Positions 41,772-51,560 of a stretch of 64,000 nt of DNA are shown here, piece after piece. Source of the DNA: Epilithonimonas sp. JDS (lineage in GTDB: Bacteria; Bacteroidota; Bacteroidia; Flavobacteriales; Weeksellaceae); assembly GCF_021261315.1 (NCBI RefSeq), contig NZ_JAJSAX010000001.1, positions 372,001 through 436,000 of the forward strand. Reading direction: 5' to 3'. The stretch's first letter is position 1. Every line of letters starts with the position of its first letter. A program made the translations under genes and the position numbers. The notes under the pieces were generated by a model. That model was not told where the DNA came from. It saw nothing but the letters and a program-made list of their open reading frames with translations, and did no database searches.

Positions 41772-44700
41772 TTATTTAATCATCTTCTTCGTTCTGATGT
41801 CTCCAGAATTCTCAGCTTTGATAATATACACGCCATTGATGAGAGCAGAAGTATTAATTTTAAGAGATTTGTTCAAAGTTTTCTGACTGATGACCAATCT
41901 TCCTGCCGCATCATAAACTTCAATTTGACCCAGAATTTTGGATGAATTAATCACGTAATCTGTTCCGTCTCTGTATACTTCGAAGTCAGATTTCGTGGCT
42001 GGATCTGTTCCCAGGAATGTATTATCCTTATACACAATCTGGAAACGTGTTTCATCAGTTCCTTTACCTGCTGTGAAAGAATAAGCCTGGTTTGTAATAT
42101 CGGTGTAAGTATTGAGCAGCTTGTCGATAAGATATATCTTCTGATTAGCTTTGAAAACACCTTCTTTATTACCAAGTTTAATCTTATAAGTTCCGTTTAC
42201 AGAATATTTTGTTCCCAGATTAATAACATCGTTGCTGCTCAGTGGATTATTTCTTGCCTGGATCTGCAACTTCTGACTATTGAGTTTGGAGTAGAAAGAA
42301 TCATCACCAACTGCTAATAACTCTGAGTCATAATCTGCATCATAATCATTGGTAGCGCCATCTACGTGAGCCATCAGGATTGTATTTACAACATTATAAG
42401 GTGATATCAATTTTATCCAATAACGGTTGATCTCGCTTTCTCCTGATTTGTTGTTATTATAGAAATAGCTAGAGCTGTCGTTGGATCTAATGCTATTATC
42501 AAACTTCAAAATTCCAAGATCAGGTGTATTTCCAGTTGGTGCGGCAGTTCTCATTTGAACAATGAAGCCTTGCGCTACTTTTATAAATTTGGTAGGAATT
42601 GGAGACTCTACCTCGTCTGAACCTGTTGCTGGAACTCCACCTGCCAATGAATAGGTTGCATAATTATTTGCCACATAAGCAGATCCACCCTGATTTGCAG
42701 GTGCGCCTGGAACGTTGGTCCAGAACCATGCTTTTCCTAAAATCAGATCGCTATTTTTCGTCCCAGTTCCATTATCAAGATTATAGAATTTATTAAAATC
42801 CATATGTGATGGATATGGATTCCCGATCATATTGTAGCCGTGCTCGGTAGAAACACCGCCAACTAATGTATTCTTAGATTTTTGAATCTGGATAAAATAG
42901 TTTCCGTTATGCAGAATTCCTCTAAAGCTAAGCTCATCTGATGATAGAGCTGACCCATAACCCGATTTTCCACGTATAGCATATCCCTTTGCCGAAACAA
43001 ACTGTTGGTCTGCTGTAGCTTTGAACGTATCTGTCACTTCGTTGTACTCATAAGTTCTATTGTTTGGAGAACCTTGAGAAAAACCTCCAGTACTATTAGC
43101 AGCATTAACATTGGCTGTATTTAATAAAACCTGATTGGCTACCGGAGAACTCCAATAGGTGTAATCTGAAGTTCTCATATTGACCTCTCTTTTGGCAATA
43201 ATGGTATTTGCACTGTTGCCATTTGTAAGTTTGGTCTGTGTAAGACTACCATCACTTTCGATCGTGATTTTGTCATCCGGAGTTGTGATATCTCCGTTTA
43301 CAGTAATACCTTGGTCAGCCAGAATTGTGATGGCGCCATTATTTGTTATGTTAAGGTTATTAACTTCAAGTGCCGTATTTGTACTACTTTGAGTATAAGC
43401 ACCATCGATGATTGCATTCTGAGATTTGTCTGGTCCATTAAAATTAGACCAAGCCGTTCCATCCCAAGTTATAGTGGTTGGTTTGAATCTTCCGTAAAAC
43501 TCTAAACCATATTGTTCTGACGCAGGAGAAGAGAATCCATATCCACCTGTAGCTGTACGTCCTGAAGCATAAAATCTAAAATATACGGTTGTTCCTGCAG
43601 CAATATTTTGTAGTGCAGTAACGCCAGCTAAATTCATATCGGGTATTTGACCATCTCCAATAAAGTTAATAGGAGAATTAATAAGAGTATAAGTCGTACC
43701 GTTTAAACTATAGGCAAACTGTATCTGTACACCAGGCGTTGTTGTAAATGTACCCGTACCAATCACACGAGCTTTAATAGATGTCAAAGACAAGATGTTT
43801 TCTGTAGCTGTAAAGCTTGTCTGGAAATAATCTGTATTGGTAACTTCTATTCCATTATTTTGAAAACCAGTAGTTCGGAAAGAATTACCTCCTGCACTTC
43901 CAGGCGCACCAGATCCTCTACTTAGTATCGCACTTGCCGCATTCAAAGAAGGCGAAATTTCTGTTGCAGCAAGAGTAGTTAAAGATGCTGATGATGTCAC
44001 ACCAAAGAAATCCCATTGTGCCAATGCCACAGGCAATTCTACCACATCTACTGTTTGCTGAACATTTGTTGCAGCATTGTAATTAATATTCCCATCTTGT
44101 GATACTGTCACTATTGTGCTTCCCATATTATTACCGGTAAGCGTAGCACCAGAAATGCTTGCTATAGCAGGTACAGAACTGCTGTATGACAATGGCAATC
44201 CAGATGTCGTTGTTGCATAAGTTGATAGATTGATTGTTCCACCTACATTTACAGTTGGAACGGCATTAAACGTAATGGTTTGATTTACTTTCGTAATATC
44301 AGCCGTCAATCCTGTTGGGAAAAGTGGAATATTATAATTGCCACCATCTGCTCCCAAAAGATTGATTGCCAAAACAGTTACTTCTTTGTCTAGTCCTGCA
44401 TTCGCATCAGAAAAACTTCCCGAGACTGTAAATGTTACAGTGTCTCCTATTAAAACACCTGTAGAAGTGACATTCGAGAACACTGCAGTTACAGTTCCAT
44501 CATAAGCTTTATCATTTGCAGTGATGGTACTAATGGTAATATCTTTTTTAGTGATAGTAGCCTGCAATGTTGGCTGCAGCACTGTATAATTTGCAGAAGG
44601 TGCATTGTAGTTTCCTGTTTTCAATAGTACTTTATCTGCACCAGCATTTTTGTTCGCAAATGCCCAACTCACTGTTCCTGTCACAGCAAATGTTTCTCCA

Positions 44701-46646
44701 TTTACCAATCCAGCATAAGCAGGCGTTCCAGTTACAACTACCGAAGTGCTTTGATCGTAAACCTTATTTTGTGGTACCAAACCGGTAATTGTTAATTCTT
44801 TTGGATTGACTGTTAAGGCTTGTGTTACATCTGAAGCAGCATTATAATTTGCATTTCCAATCTGTTGTGCTGTAATTGTAGCATTACCCGCACCAATAAT
44901 TTTCACAGTACTACCTGTTACAGTAGCAACATCAGTATTAGAACTTGTATAAGTAACCGTTAGCCCGGAAGATGCAGTTGCAGTCAATGCGTAATCTGCG
45001 TCACCATATATTTTTGTAATCGCAATAGGCAATCCTGTAATGGTTTGGCTTCCTTTTGCGATGGTAAATGTAAGCGTAGTCGGATCACTGGTTTCAGCAC
45101 CTTTCGTAGCAGTAACATTGGTTGTAAAAGTTCCTGCTGCTGTAGGAATCCCTGTGATAGCACCTGATGTTGTATTAAGAACAAGACCGGCAGGAAGATT
45201 GTTTCCCGCAACAATGGCATAACTATCTGGAATATTAGTCGCGGAAATATTTTGTGAAAAACTCACATTCACAGTGCCGTTGAAAGAAGATGCAGTAACC
45301 ACAGGTTTACTACTAGCCGAAGTAGTTACCGTTTGCGTGGCCGACCAAGCAGAATACCCACCAGCATTTTTAATACGAACTCTGTAATAGTAAGGCGTAT
45401 TCGCAGTTAGTGATGCAATCGTATAATTTGTAGCTGTTAAATTTTCGTTATTATAAATTGGAGAAGAGAAATCATTATTATCGTCTATTTCCAAATGATA
45501 AGTGTATGCCAGCGCACCTTGTGTTGCAGATGGTGCAGACCAATTCGCACGGAAAGAGTCTGTCACGATATTATCGGCAGCTGCAGAAATTGGAGCTAAG
45601 GATACTGTGGTAAATGTTGGATATCCCGAAGCGTTAGAATAAGCTGTTTGAGGCGTCGTACAGTTATTTGTTGCATATGCTCTGTAATAATAAAGTGTGT
45701 TCGCTGCTAGTCCCGACAATGTTTTGGTAAACGCATAAGGAACTGTGGAAACTGCAAGTCCTGTTGTACTGGCTGTAGTTGCACCAGCTAAAGTGGAAGA
45801 GGTTCCATAGTTGAAACCTACTTCTGTCACATTGGCACCACCAATTGCAATGACACTTCCTGAAAGATCTATTCCTACTGCTGTATTGTTTTCTAATGAC
45901 GTGGTTGGAGAAACAGTTGGAGCGGCGCAAGTTTCTACAAAAGAAGCTTTGACAGTAACATCATCTATACCTATACCTTGAGAATTAGATCCAGTTGTAT
46001 TTATATTCCAACGCAGATAGAATACTCCAGCTGGAGCAACGGCATTCGCAAAAGCAACATCAAAATTGTTGACAGAAACTGTTAGCTGAGGAAATCCATA
46101 TGCGCTACTTCCTGTCGGCAAAGATGCTGTTGGAACATCTCCAGCAGATACTGCTGTCCAAGTGGAGCCGTTTGTAGAATAATAAAATTGGACAGAAGCA
46201 GCGGATGAATTAATTCTATATCTCTCTACATTGTAAGATACTGTAATTTTGGTGATAGCAGCAGTATTAGTATTTTTGTAATAACCCATTAAACTACTTG
46301 GACTCGAAAAACTACCGGACGTCATCACACCAGGACTACGGTCAGATCCAGCACTATTACCCCAGTTATACAGACCGCCACTTGCCGGTGCTCCAGATGA
46401 AAATTGAAAACCAACAGTTCTTGTACCTCCAGCAAAGGTCGGACTTGCACTATTTTGCAGTCTCCACGACACCGGCAAAGCATTACTGATGCTTGTACCC
46501 ATCGTATTAAAATTCTCAGTAACAATCGCTGTTGATGGGATTTCTATTTGCGCCCAGACATTCACAGCCATTGTTAGCATAAGAAGAAACACAAATCGCT
46601 TCCTTATTACTGAAGATTTTTGATGAATTAATAATTTTATTTTCAT
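41772..46646 (-). CDS. Giant T9SS-sorted surface protein 6 (1624 aa): FnIII, putative Ig, MBG/YDG domains
   Basis: Signal peptide within residues 1-33 (LLMLTMAVNVWAQ). An N-terminal jelly-roll-like domain extends to about 230, followed by an FnIII-like repeat, a clear FnIII (355-440), a putative Ig domain (442-525, GLVLNTTSGAITGIPTAAGT), and a run of MBG/YDG-type domains (about 525-870) with NKVYDQST and DKAYDGT signatures. A further jelly-roll-like domain lies near 880-1050. The shared cassette starts near 1164 (YWSSPVANQVLL). The middle of the cassette is most like that of giant protein 1, while its tail (KSDFEVYRDGTDYVINSSK) matches proteins 4 and 5, so it looks mosaic. Exported by T9SS; adhesin-like. 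Confidence 0.9.
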   Translation of the reverse strand: MKIKLLIHQKSSVIRKRFVFLLMLTMAVNVWAQIEIPSTAIVTENFNTMGTSISNALPVSWRLQNSASPTFAGGTRTVGFQFSSGAPASGGLYNWGNSAGSDRSPGVMTSGSFSSPSSLMGYYKNTNTAAITKITVSYNVERYRINSSAASVQFYYSTNGSTWTAVSAGDVPTASLPTGSSAYGFPQLTVSVNNFDVAFANAVAPAGVFYLRWNINTTGSNSQGIGIDDVTVKASFVETCAAPTVSPTTSLENNTAVGIDLSGSVIAIGGANVTEVGFNYGTSSTLAGATTASTTGLAVSTVPYAFTKTLSGLAANTLYYYRAYATNNCTTPQTAYSNASGYPTFTTVSLAPISAAADNIVTDSFRANWSAPSATQGALAYTYHLEIDDNNDFSSPIYNNENLTATNYTIASLTANTPYYYRVRIKNAGGYSAWSATQTVTTSASSKPVVTASSFNGTVNVSFSQNISATNIPDSYAIVAGNNLPAGLVLNTTSGAITGIPTAAGTFTTNVTATKGAETSDPTTLTFTIAKGSQTITGLPIAITKIYGDADYALTATASSGLTVTYTSSNTDVATVTGSTVKIIGAGNATITAQQIGNANYNAASDVTQALTVNPKELTITGLVPQNKVYDQSTSVVVTGTPAYAGLVNGETFAVTGTVSWAFANKNAGADKVLLKTGNYNAPSANYTVLQPTLQATITKKDITISTITANDKAYDGTVTAVFSNVTSTGVLIGDTVTFTVSGSFSDANAGLDKEVTVLAINLLGADGGNYNIPLFPTGLTADITKVNQTITFNAVPTVNVGGTINLSTYATTTSGLPLSYSSSVPAIASISGATLTGNNMGSTIVTVSQDGNINYNAATNVQQTVDVVELPVALAQWDFFGVTSSASLTTLAATEISPSLNAASAILSRGSGAPGSAGGNSFRTTGFQNNGIEVTNTDYFQTSFTATENILSLTSIKARVIGTGTFTTTPGVQIQFAYSLNGTTYTLINSPINFIGDGQIPDMNLAGVTALQNIAAGTTVYFRFYASGRTATGGYGFSSPASEQYGLEFYGRFKPTTITWDGTAWSNFNGPDKSQNAIIDGAYTQSSTNTALEVNNLNITNNGAITILADQGITVNGDITTPDDKITIESDGSLTQTKLTNGNSANTIIAKREVNMRTSDYTYWSSPVANQVLLNTANVNAANSTGGFSQGSPNNRTYEYNEVTDTFKATADQQFVSAKGYAIRGKSGYGSALSSDELSFRGILHNGNYFIQIQKSKNTLVGGVSTEHGYNMIGNPYPSHMDFNKFYNLDNGTGTKNSDLILGKAWFWTNVPGAPANQGGSAYVANNYATYSLAGGVPATGSDEVESPIPTKFIKVAQGFIVQMRTAAPTGNTPDLGILKFDNSIRSNDSSSYFYNNNKSGESEINRYWIKLISPYNVVNTILMAHVDGATNDYDADYDSELLAVGDDSFYSKLNSQKLQIQARNNPLSSNDVINLGTKYSVNGTYKIKLGNKEGVFKANQKIYLIDKLLNTYTDITNQAYSFTAGKGTDETRFQIVYKDNTFLGTDPATKSDFEVYRDGTDYVINSSKILGQIEVYDAAGRLVISQKTLNKSLKINTSALINGVYIIKAENSGDIRTKKMIK

Positions 46647-46673
46647 AATGACATTTTAAAATTCGAAATTGTA

Positions 46674-46681
46674 CAAAAATA
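46674..46681 (-). promoter_or_regulatory. -7 box upstream of giant T9SS gene 6
   Basis: Minus-strand TATTTTTG matches TAnnTTTG, 28 bp upstream of the ATG. No -33 element at 19-21 bp. Tentative. Confidence 0.35.
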
Positions 46682-46896
46682 GTATTTATAAAAACAAATT
46701 GAAAATAATAATCATTATTAACTATCAAATCATCAAAAATTAATATTGGGTTTATTTTACATTTTAATCCATTAATTGGTTGCGATGTTTTTCATATTAT
46801 TCATCTTAATTCTCCATAATTTAAATATTACGTTATCAATCATTGAATGATATCAAACTTTAACCTGATAGAATAATTTTTATAATCAAAAAAAAC

Positions 46897-46929
46897 AAAA
46901 AAAATACACCCCGCAATGGAGTGTATTTT
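46897..46929 (-). terminator. Intrinsic terminator of giant T9SS gene 7
   Basis: 10-bp stem (arms 46903-46912 and 46918-46927, one G-U pair) with a 5-nt loop and eight T on the minus strand. It starts about 30 bp after the stop codon. Confidence 0.88.
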
Positions 46930-46960
46930 CTTGTTGATGGCTGTTTATCTTTTTAAAGAT

Positions 46961-49900
46961 CTACCTCATCACTTTTTTGGTTCTCATATCGCCGGAGTTT
47001 TCGGCTTTTATGATATAAACGCCAGTTGGTAACGATGTGTTTTCTATTCTGAAATCTTTAGAATTTGACTTGTAAGATTTGATGAGCTTGCCGCCAGCTT
47101 CGTACAGCTCTACATTACCAAGGATTTTGAAAGACTTCACCACAAAAGAATTACCGTCTTTGTAAACCTGGAAGTCTGTTTTGACATTTGCACCAGCATC
47201 CAGATATGTGGACTCTTTGTAAACGATTTCAAATCTTGAAGCATCTGCTCCCTTTACAGCCTGGAAAGTGTAGCTTCCGTCACTGCTGAGATTGATATAT
47301 TTGTTCAATAATTTGTCTCGAAGATAGATCGTCTGACTGCCATCGAAGATTCCTTCTGCAATCTGAAGATTGATGGTGAAGTTTCCGGCTGCAGAAGACA
47401 CTACCGCAAGAGGCACAACATCGTCCGTATTGAAATTACCTTTCTTGCCCTGTATCGCAAGCTTTCTCGCTCCCAAAGTAGAATAGAAAGAATCCGAACC
47501 TATTACAAAAAGCTCACCGTCATAGTCCGTTTCGAAACCATCTGTAGCCCCAGGAATATAGCCAATCAGCAAACTGTTGACAAGATCATTAGGCGAAGTA
47601 AGCGTGAGCCAGAATCTGTTTCTTGATTCTTCATTTTTCTGGAAGAAGGTACCTGGACCGGCAATTCGAAGCACATTCGAAGCACCGTAATCATTTTTAA
47701 ACTGAAGATTACCTGCACCGAAATCCTTTTTCTGCACGATGAATCCCTGGCCTACCTTCACAATGCCATTTGGAATAGCAGTAACACCCAAACCGACTGC
47801 TGCTCTTGTGGCGCTATTTCCTCCCGTCCCGTTGTAGATTGCATAATTGTTTGGTGTGTAATTCGATCCCGCCTGCACCGGAGTGAAATTGTTGTTGGTC
47901 CAGAAATACGCCGTATTCCAGATCAGAGATGAATTCCCCAGATACAGTTCATCGAATTTGATATTGGAAGGATAAGGATTCCCAACCAGGTTGTACCCGT
48001 GGATTACACTTCCGCCCGTGCCTGTGTTAGGAGATCTTTTGATTGCAACAGAAATATCAGCATTATTTGGAACTCCTGTAAAACTGTAAGTCTTGGAAAT
48101 ACCATTCAAGATGCCACTTTCTGCGCGGAAAGCATAGCCTTTTCCTGCCACAAAGTTGGGTTCTAAAGTCTGGTTGACAGCGCTGAACTTATCCGTGCTT
48201 TCATTATACTCATAAAGTCGATTTGCAGGCGTACCTGGCGAAAATGTCTGCAAATTCTGCCCAGACACCGGCGAACTCCAGTAGATGTAGTCCATTTGGG
48301 TCGTGAGATTATTAATATTACTCGCCAATCTTTGAGACTGGATATTGCCCGTATTTACAGCATCCGCATCCTGTATCAACTGCGCATTGTTTTCGAAGAT
48401 GACAGACCCGCCGGTATTTCTAATTCCTTTCTTCGCCGTGAGAACAATTGGCCAGGCAGCATCCGTAGTAAGCGGCGTTCTGAGTGTTCCGCCTGTAACC
48501 GTAACCAAGTTATCAACCGTTGTGCTACCAAATAAGGTTTTCACACCACTATCAGAAATCTTGATATTATGATAAGCATTACTGCTTCTGAGTGTCTGAT
48601 TTCCTGTAGAAGCCAGCTCAATCTCACCACCTGTAAGATTCATTGTGAAAAATCTTGGAATATACTCATTATCAATGGCAGTGGCAGATGCTTTGGTGAT
48701 TTTATAAGCTGTTCCTGCAGCCATCTTGAGAACACCCGAACTGCTTTCTGTAGTTCCTCCGTAGATGTAGTTGACATCAGTCTCTTCCAAACGACCTCTC
48801 CTGATATCCAGAATACCTCCCAAACCGCCATTAATATTAGCATTCGTTAATTTGATAATACCAAAAGAAGTGCTCGGCGATAAAATCAGATTATTGTTGT
48901 CCATCTCCACTATGACTGCCTTTCCGTTGCTCAAATTTCCAATACCCGTTCCCATACTTTGATTTTCTTTTCCAATGTAATGGAAAGTTCCGTAGGCATA
49001 GCGCGGATCATTGGCCGTCCTCACGTTGCCGACAGTTCCTGCAGTAGCTGAAATCCCTTGTGGTGAAGAGATTTTGAGATACGCACCTAGTATGGCATTG
49101 AAGTCGGTTCCCGCTCTTCCGTTTCCTGTAATGTTGTTTGCAGTATTTCCCGTAAATCCGAAATCCAAAACAGCGCTACCTTCCACGAAGAATCTGGAAT
49201 TGAGACCTAAATCAAAATCACGGGCAAGCTGTACATAGCTTCCAGGTTTTGCAGTGAAGAGAATCCTTCTGCTTCTGCTGGTATCCGGAAAGGCAACGTT
49301 GATACTCTGAATTTTATCCGCAGAAGTTCCATCGCCAGTGCCTGTAAAGTTGAAAACCTTATTGGCATTGTTATTCTGAGTTGCATCCAGTTTTCCGCCA
49401 GTTACAGTCAGATCGCCTTTTAGATTAATGATAGAACTTGCGCCGATCACTGTATTGGCATTCATATCGAATGTACCGCCAGTGATATTCATATTGCCAT
49501 CGATATTCATCGTGTTACTGCCGGCTGTAAAGTTTGTGAGATTGACAATCCCTGACGACTGAGAATAGTTCCCAAGAACATTGATGGTATTGCCTTGCCC
49601 AACTGTGTAAGTTGCAGTTCCGCTTATAACGAGGTTGTTGTAAGTAAAAGACGGCGCGGTAATCACAGTTCCGGTTGCCGGAGAAAAGAAATTGACCGTA
49701 CTGCCTGTCACCGTATAGGTTCCGGCTCCCGGTGTGAAGGTATTACAAATCCCTACTGTTCCTGCGCTTGGCAAAATACGGTTTCCTCCCGTCGCATCCA
49801 AAGTACCATAATTAAATGGCGGAATCGTCTGCGGACTGGTACTTTTGATCTGTATTTTACTGCTGCAATCCAACGTAGCTGTAGCACTGCTTCCGTAAAC

Positions 49901-51229
49901 AACATTTCCTCGGATAATCAGATCACTGTTGGCGCCCAAATTCAGGTTTCCGTTGACAGTGATATTATTGATAGAACGAACGCCTGTTGTGATAAGACCG
50001 TTTGCTCCCGAATTGATGGTAATATTATCAAAAGAGGTAGGAACGCCATTTGGTGTCCAGTTCTCAGCAATCTGCCAGCTGGTATTCACGTTGCCGTTCC
50101 AGACATAATCATTAGATATAGAAGAACTTACGATATTGACATTATAATCCTCCGTGTCTCCGTAGGTTGTCGTATTACAGGAGTTTGCGCTGGTATACAC
50201 CGTGTCACTTCCGCCCCGCAGCCTTATTCTCTTTGGTCCAAGACTCGCAGTTGCCGGTATTGCGAAGGTATAAGTTACAGTAGCATTACTGGTTGCAGGC
50301 GTTGTGGCTAAAGCAACAGCTTCCGAGTTTTCAAATATCCCATTACCATTGAAGTCAATCCACGCACCGCTGTACTGGATGTTTACAGGATCGTCTGTTC
50401 CGAAAGTCATTGACAGCGTATTGGTCGTAGATCCCCGAACCAAATCCAACGGCGGCTGATTGTTGGTGTAAAGATAGCCTGTGTTGCCTGTGGTTGCATT
50501 AGAATAGTTATCGCCCAGAGAATTAGTGAGACTCATATTCAGAATCCTGTCGTAAGTATTGGAATTGGTCTGATTTGCCAGACAGCTACTCACCGAAAAA
50601 GAAATATTATCGATTGCCGCAGGCTGGCTTCCGTTGCCATTGCTATTATTCGTCCATTCAAAAACCAATCGCATGTTCTGACCAGCGAAACTGCTGATAT
50701 CACCTGTGATGCTGTAAGTGGTAAAAGTTCCCTGTCTTAAAAAATTGGCACCAATCTGCACTCTTCCTGTTGCGGCTGCAATTGGTGTTCCGGCCGTAGG
50801 CGTAAAACCCGAAGGCACGAGCCAAACCCGCAAATAATCATAATCTGTACACCCTAGAAAACAAACTGAATCCCCCTGAGCTTTCCAGTCAAAAGACAAA
50901 GTTGCATTGGTTGTACCTGCCGGAACTGTAATATCCCTGTAAGCCTGCGTTATAGATGATGTAGTCAGCGTGTATTGATTCGACACCCCATTGTTATTTG
51001 AAATATAAAGCGATTTATTTCCCACTCCATTGCTGGTAGCAGTTCCTACAAACCATTTGTTAACCTGAGTTCCATTAATAAAACTCCAATTATGGGTGCC
51101 TTCGAAATTTTCAGAATAATTGAGCGTTGCCTGCGCAGAGATTGTTATACTACCCAGCATCAATAAGCAGACATAAAATACATTGTGCAAAATATTATCC
51201 TGCATGTAAATTAATAGTTTTTCCTTCAT
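46961..51229 (-). CDS. Giant T9SS-sorted surface protein 7 (1422 aa): MAM-like, GEVED, beta-solenoid
   Basis: Signal peptide within residues 1-33 (FYVCLLMLGSITISAQ). A MAM-like domain covers about 40-210 and is closely similar to residues 1280-1457 of giant protein 1 (shared NGTQxNKWFVG, ITQAYRDI and AGQNMRLVFEW-type segments). A GEVED domain ends near 363 (GDTEDYNV). An NW repeat at about 376 opens a solenoid-like region to about 960 that resembles the same region in giant protein 4. The cassette starts near 982 (YWSSPVSGQNLQ), with GNPYPSN near 1082 and the type A sorting domain at the end (AENSGDMRTKKVMR). This is the first gene of the array in transcription order and is preceded by about 330 bp of AT-rich sequence. 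Confidence 0.9.
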   Translation of the reverse strand: MKEKLLIYMQDNILHNVFYVCLLMLGSITISAQATLNYSENFEGTHNWSFINGTQVNKWFVGTATSNGVGNKSLYISNNNGVSNQYTLTTSSITQAYRDITVPAGTTNATLSFDWKAQGDSVCFLGCTDYDYLRVWLVPSGFTPTAGTPIAAATGRVQIGANFLRQGTFTTYSITGDISSFAGQNMRLVFEWTNNSNGNGSQPAAIDNISFSVSSCLANQTNSNTYDRILNMSLTNSLGDNYSNATTGNTGYLYTNNQPPLDLVRGSTTNTLSMTFGTDDPVNIQYSGAWIDFNGNGIFENSEAVALATTPATSNATVTYTFAIPATASLGPKRIRLRGGSDTVYTSANSCNTTTYGDTEDYNVNIVSSSISNDYVWNGNVNTSWQIAENWTPNGVPTSFDNITINSGANGLITTGVRSINNITVNGNLNLGANSDLIIRGNVVYGSSATATLDCSSKIQIKSTSPQTIPPFNYGTLDATGGNRILPSAGTVGICNTFTPGAGTYTVTGSTVNFFSPATGTVITAPSFTYNNLVISGTATYTVGQGNTINVLGNYSQSSGIVNLTNFTAGSNTMNIDGNMNITGGTFDMNANTVIGASSIINLKGDLTVTGGKLDATQNNNANKVFNFTGTGDGTSADKIQSINVAFPDTSRSRRILFTAKPGSYVQLARDFDLGLNSRFFVEGSAVLDFGFTGNTANNITGNGRAGTDFNAILGAYLKISSPQGISATAGTVGNVRTANDPRYAYGTFHYIGKENQSMGTGIGNLSNGKAVIVEMDNNNLILSPSTSFGIIKLTNANINGGLGGILDIRRGRLEETDVNYIYGGTTESSSGVLKMAAGTAYKITKASATAIDNEYIPRFFTMNLTGGEIELASTGNQTLRSSNAYHNIKISDSGVKTLFGSTTVDNLVTVTGGTLRTPLTTDAAWPIVLTAKKGIRNTGGSVIFENNAQLIQDADAVNTGNIQSQRLASNINNLTTQMDYIYWSSPVSGQNLQTFSPGTPANRLYEYNESTDKFSAVNQTLEPNFVAGKGYAFRAESGILNGISKTYSFTGVPNNADISVAIKRSPNTGTGGSVIHGYNLVGNPYPSNIKFDELYLGNSSLIWNTAYFWTNNNFTPVQAGSNYTPNNYAIYNGTGGNSATRAAVGLGVTAIPNGIVKVGQGFIVQKKDFGAGNLQFKNDYGASNVLRIAGPGTFFQKNEESRNRFWLTLTSPNDLVNSLLIGYIPGATDGFETDYDGELFVIGSDSFYSTLGARKLAIQGKKGNFNTDDVVPLAVVSSAAGNFTINLQIAEGIFDGSQTIYLRDKLLNKYINLSSDGSYTFQAVKGADASRFEIVYKESTYLDAGANVKTDFQVYKDGNSFVVKSFKILGNVELYEAGGKLIKSYKSNSKDFRIENTSLPTGVYIIKAENSGDMRTKKVMR

Positions 51230-51523
51230 AATAAACTTATATTTTTACTTTATTCGCAATGATATAAATTTATTTTTAAATAAAAAAAGCAAAATCGTCT
51301 AAAATATTTAATTCACTTATAATCAATAATTTAAATTTAATTACTTGATATTCATCATTTCACCGTAAAGAATTCCGAGATGTATGATTTGTAAAATAGA
51401 CAGTTGATATTTTTTCAAATTATTTTGAGATCTAAGTCATTTTGAACATTAATTTTGTTTTAATATTCAAACCATTGGCAGTATCTTTTGATTTTGATAG
51501 AAATTTATCAATAATATAAAAAC
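51230..51523. other. AT-rich intergenic region upstream of giant gene 7
   Basis: About 290 bp between giant gene 7 and the terminator of the lipoprotein gene. A minus-strand TATCATTG near 51267, one mismatch from the -7 consensus, could drive gene 7. No gene or repeat was seen. Confidence 0.4.
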
Positions 51524-51553
51524 AAAAAAAACGCCCTTTGATAAGGCGTTTTT
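51524..51553 (-). terminator. Intrinsic terminator after the small lipoprotein gene
   Basis: Stem of about 8 bp including GCGTTTT (left arm about 51528-51535, right arm about 51545-51552), followed on the minus strand by a run of T. It partly precedes the stop codon region at 51561 by under 10 bp. Confidence 0.85.
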
Positions 51554-51560
51554 CGAATAA

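Noticed and set aside
49595-50311. 238-aa plus-strand frame inside giant gene 7
   Set aside because: It lies wholly antisense to a well-supported repeat-rich gene. Its translation is Cys/Arg/Ser-rich without any domain, as expected for the mirror of Thr/Gly/Asn-rich coding sequence.
13124-51229. CRISPR array or simple tandem repeats within the giant genes
   Set aside because: Repeats are at protein level (beta-strand units of varying length), not identical DNA direct repeats with regular spacers.
13124-51229. Phase-variable homopolymer tracts controlling the giant genes
   Set aside because: No long G/C homopolymers or short tandem repeats near start codons were seen; only ordinary A/T runs in AT-rich gaps.
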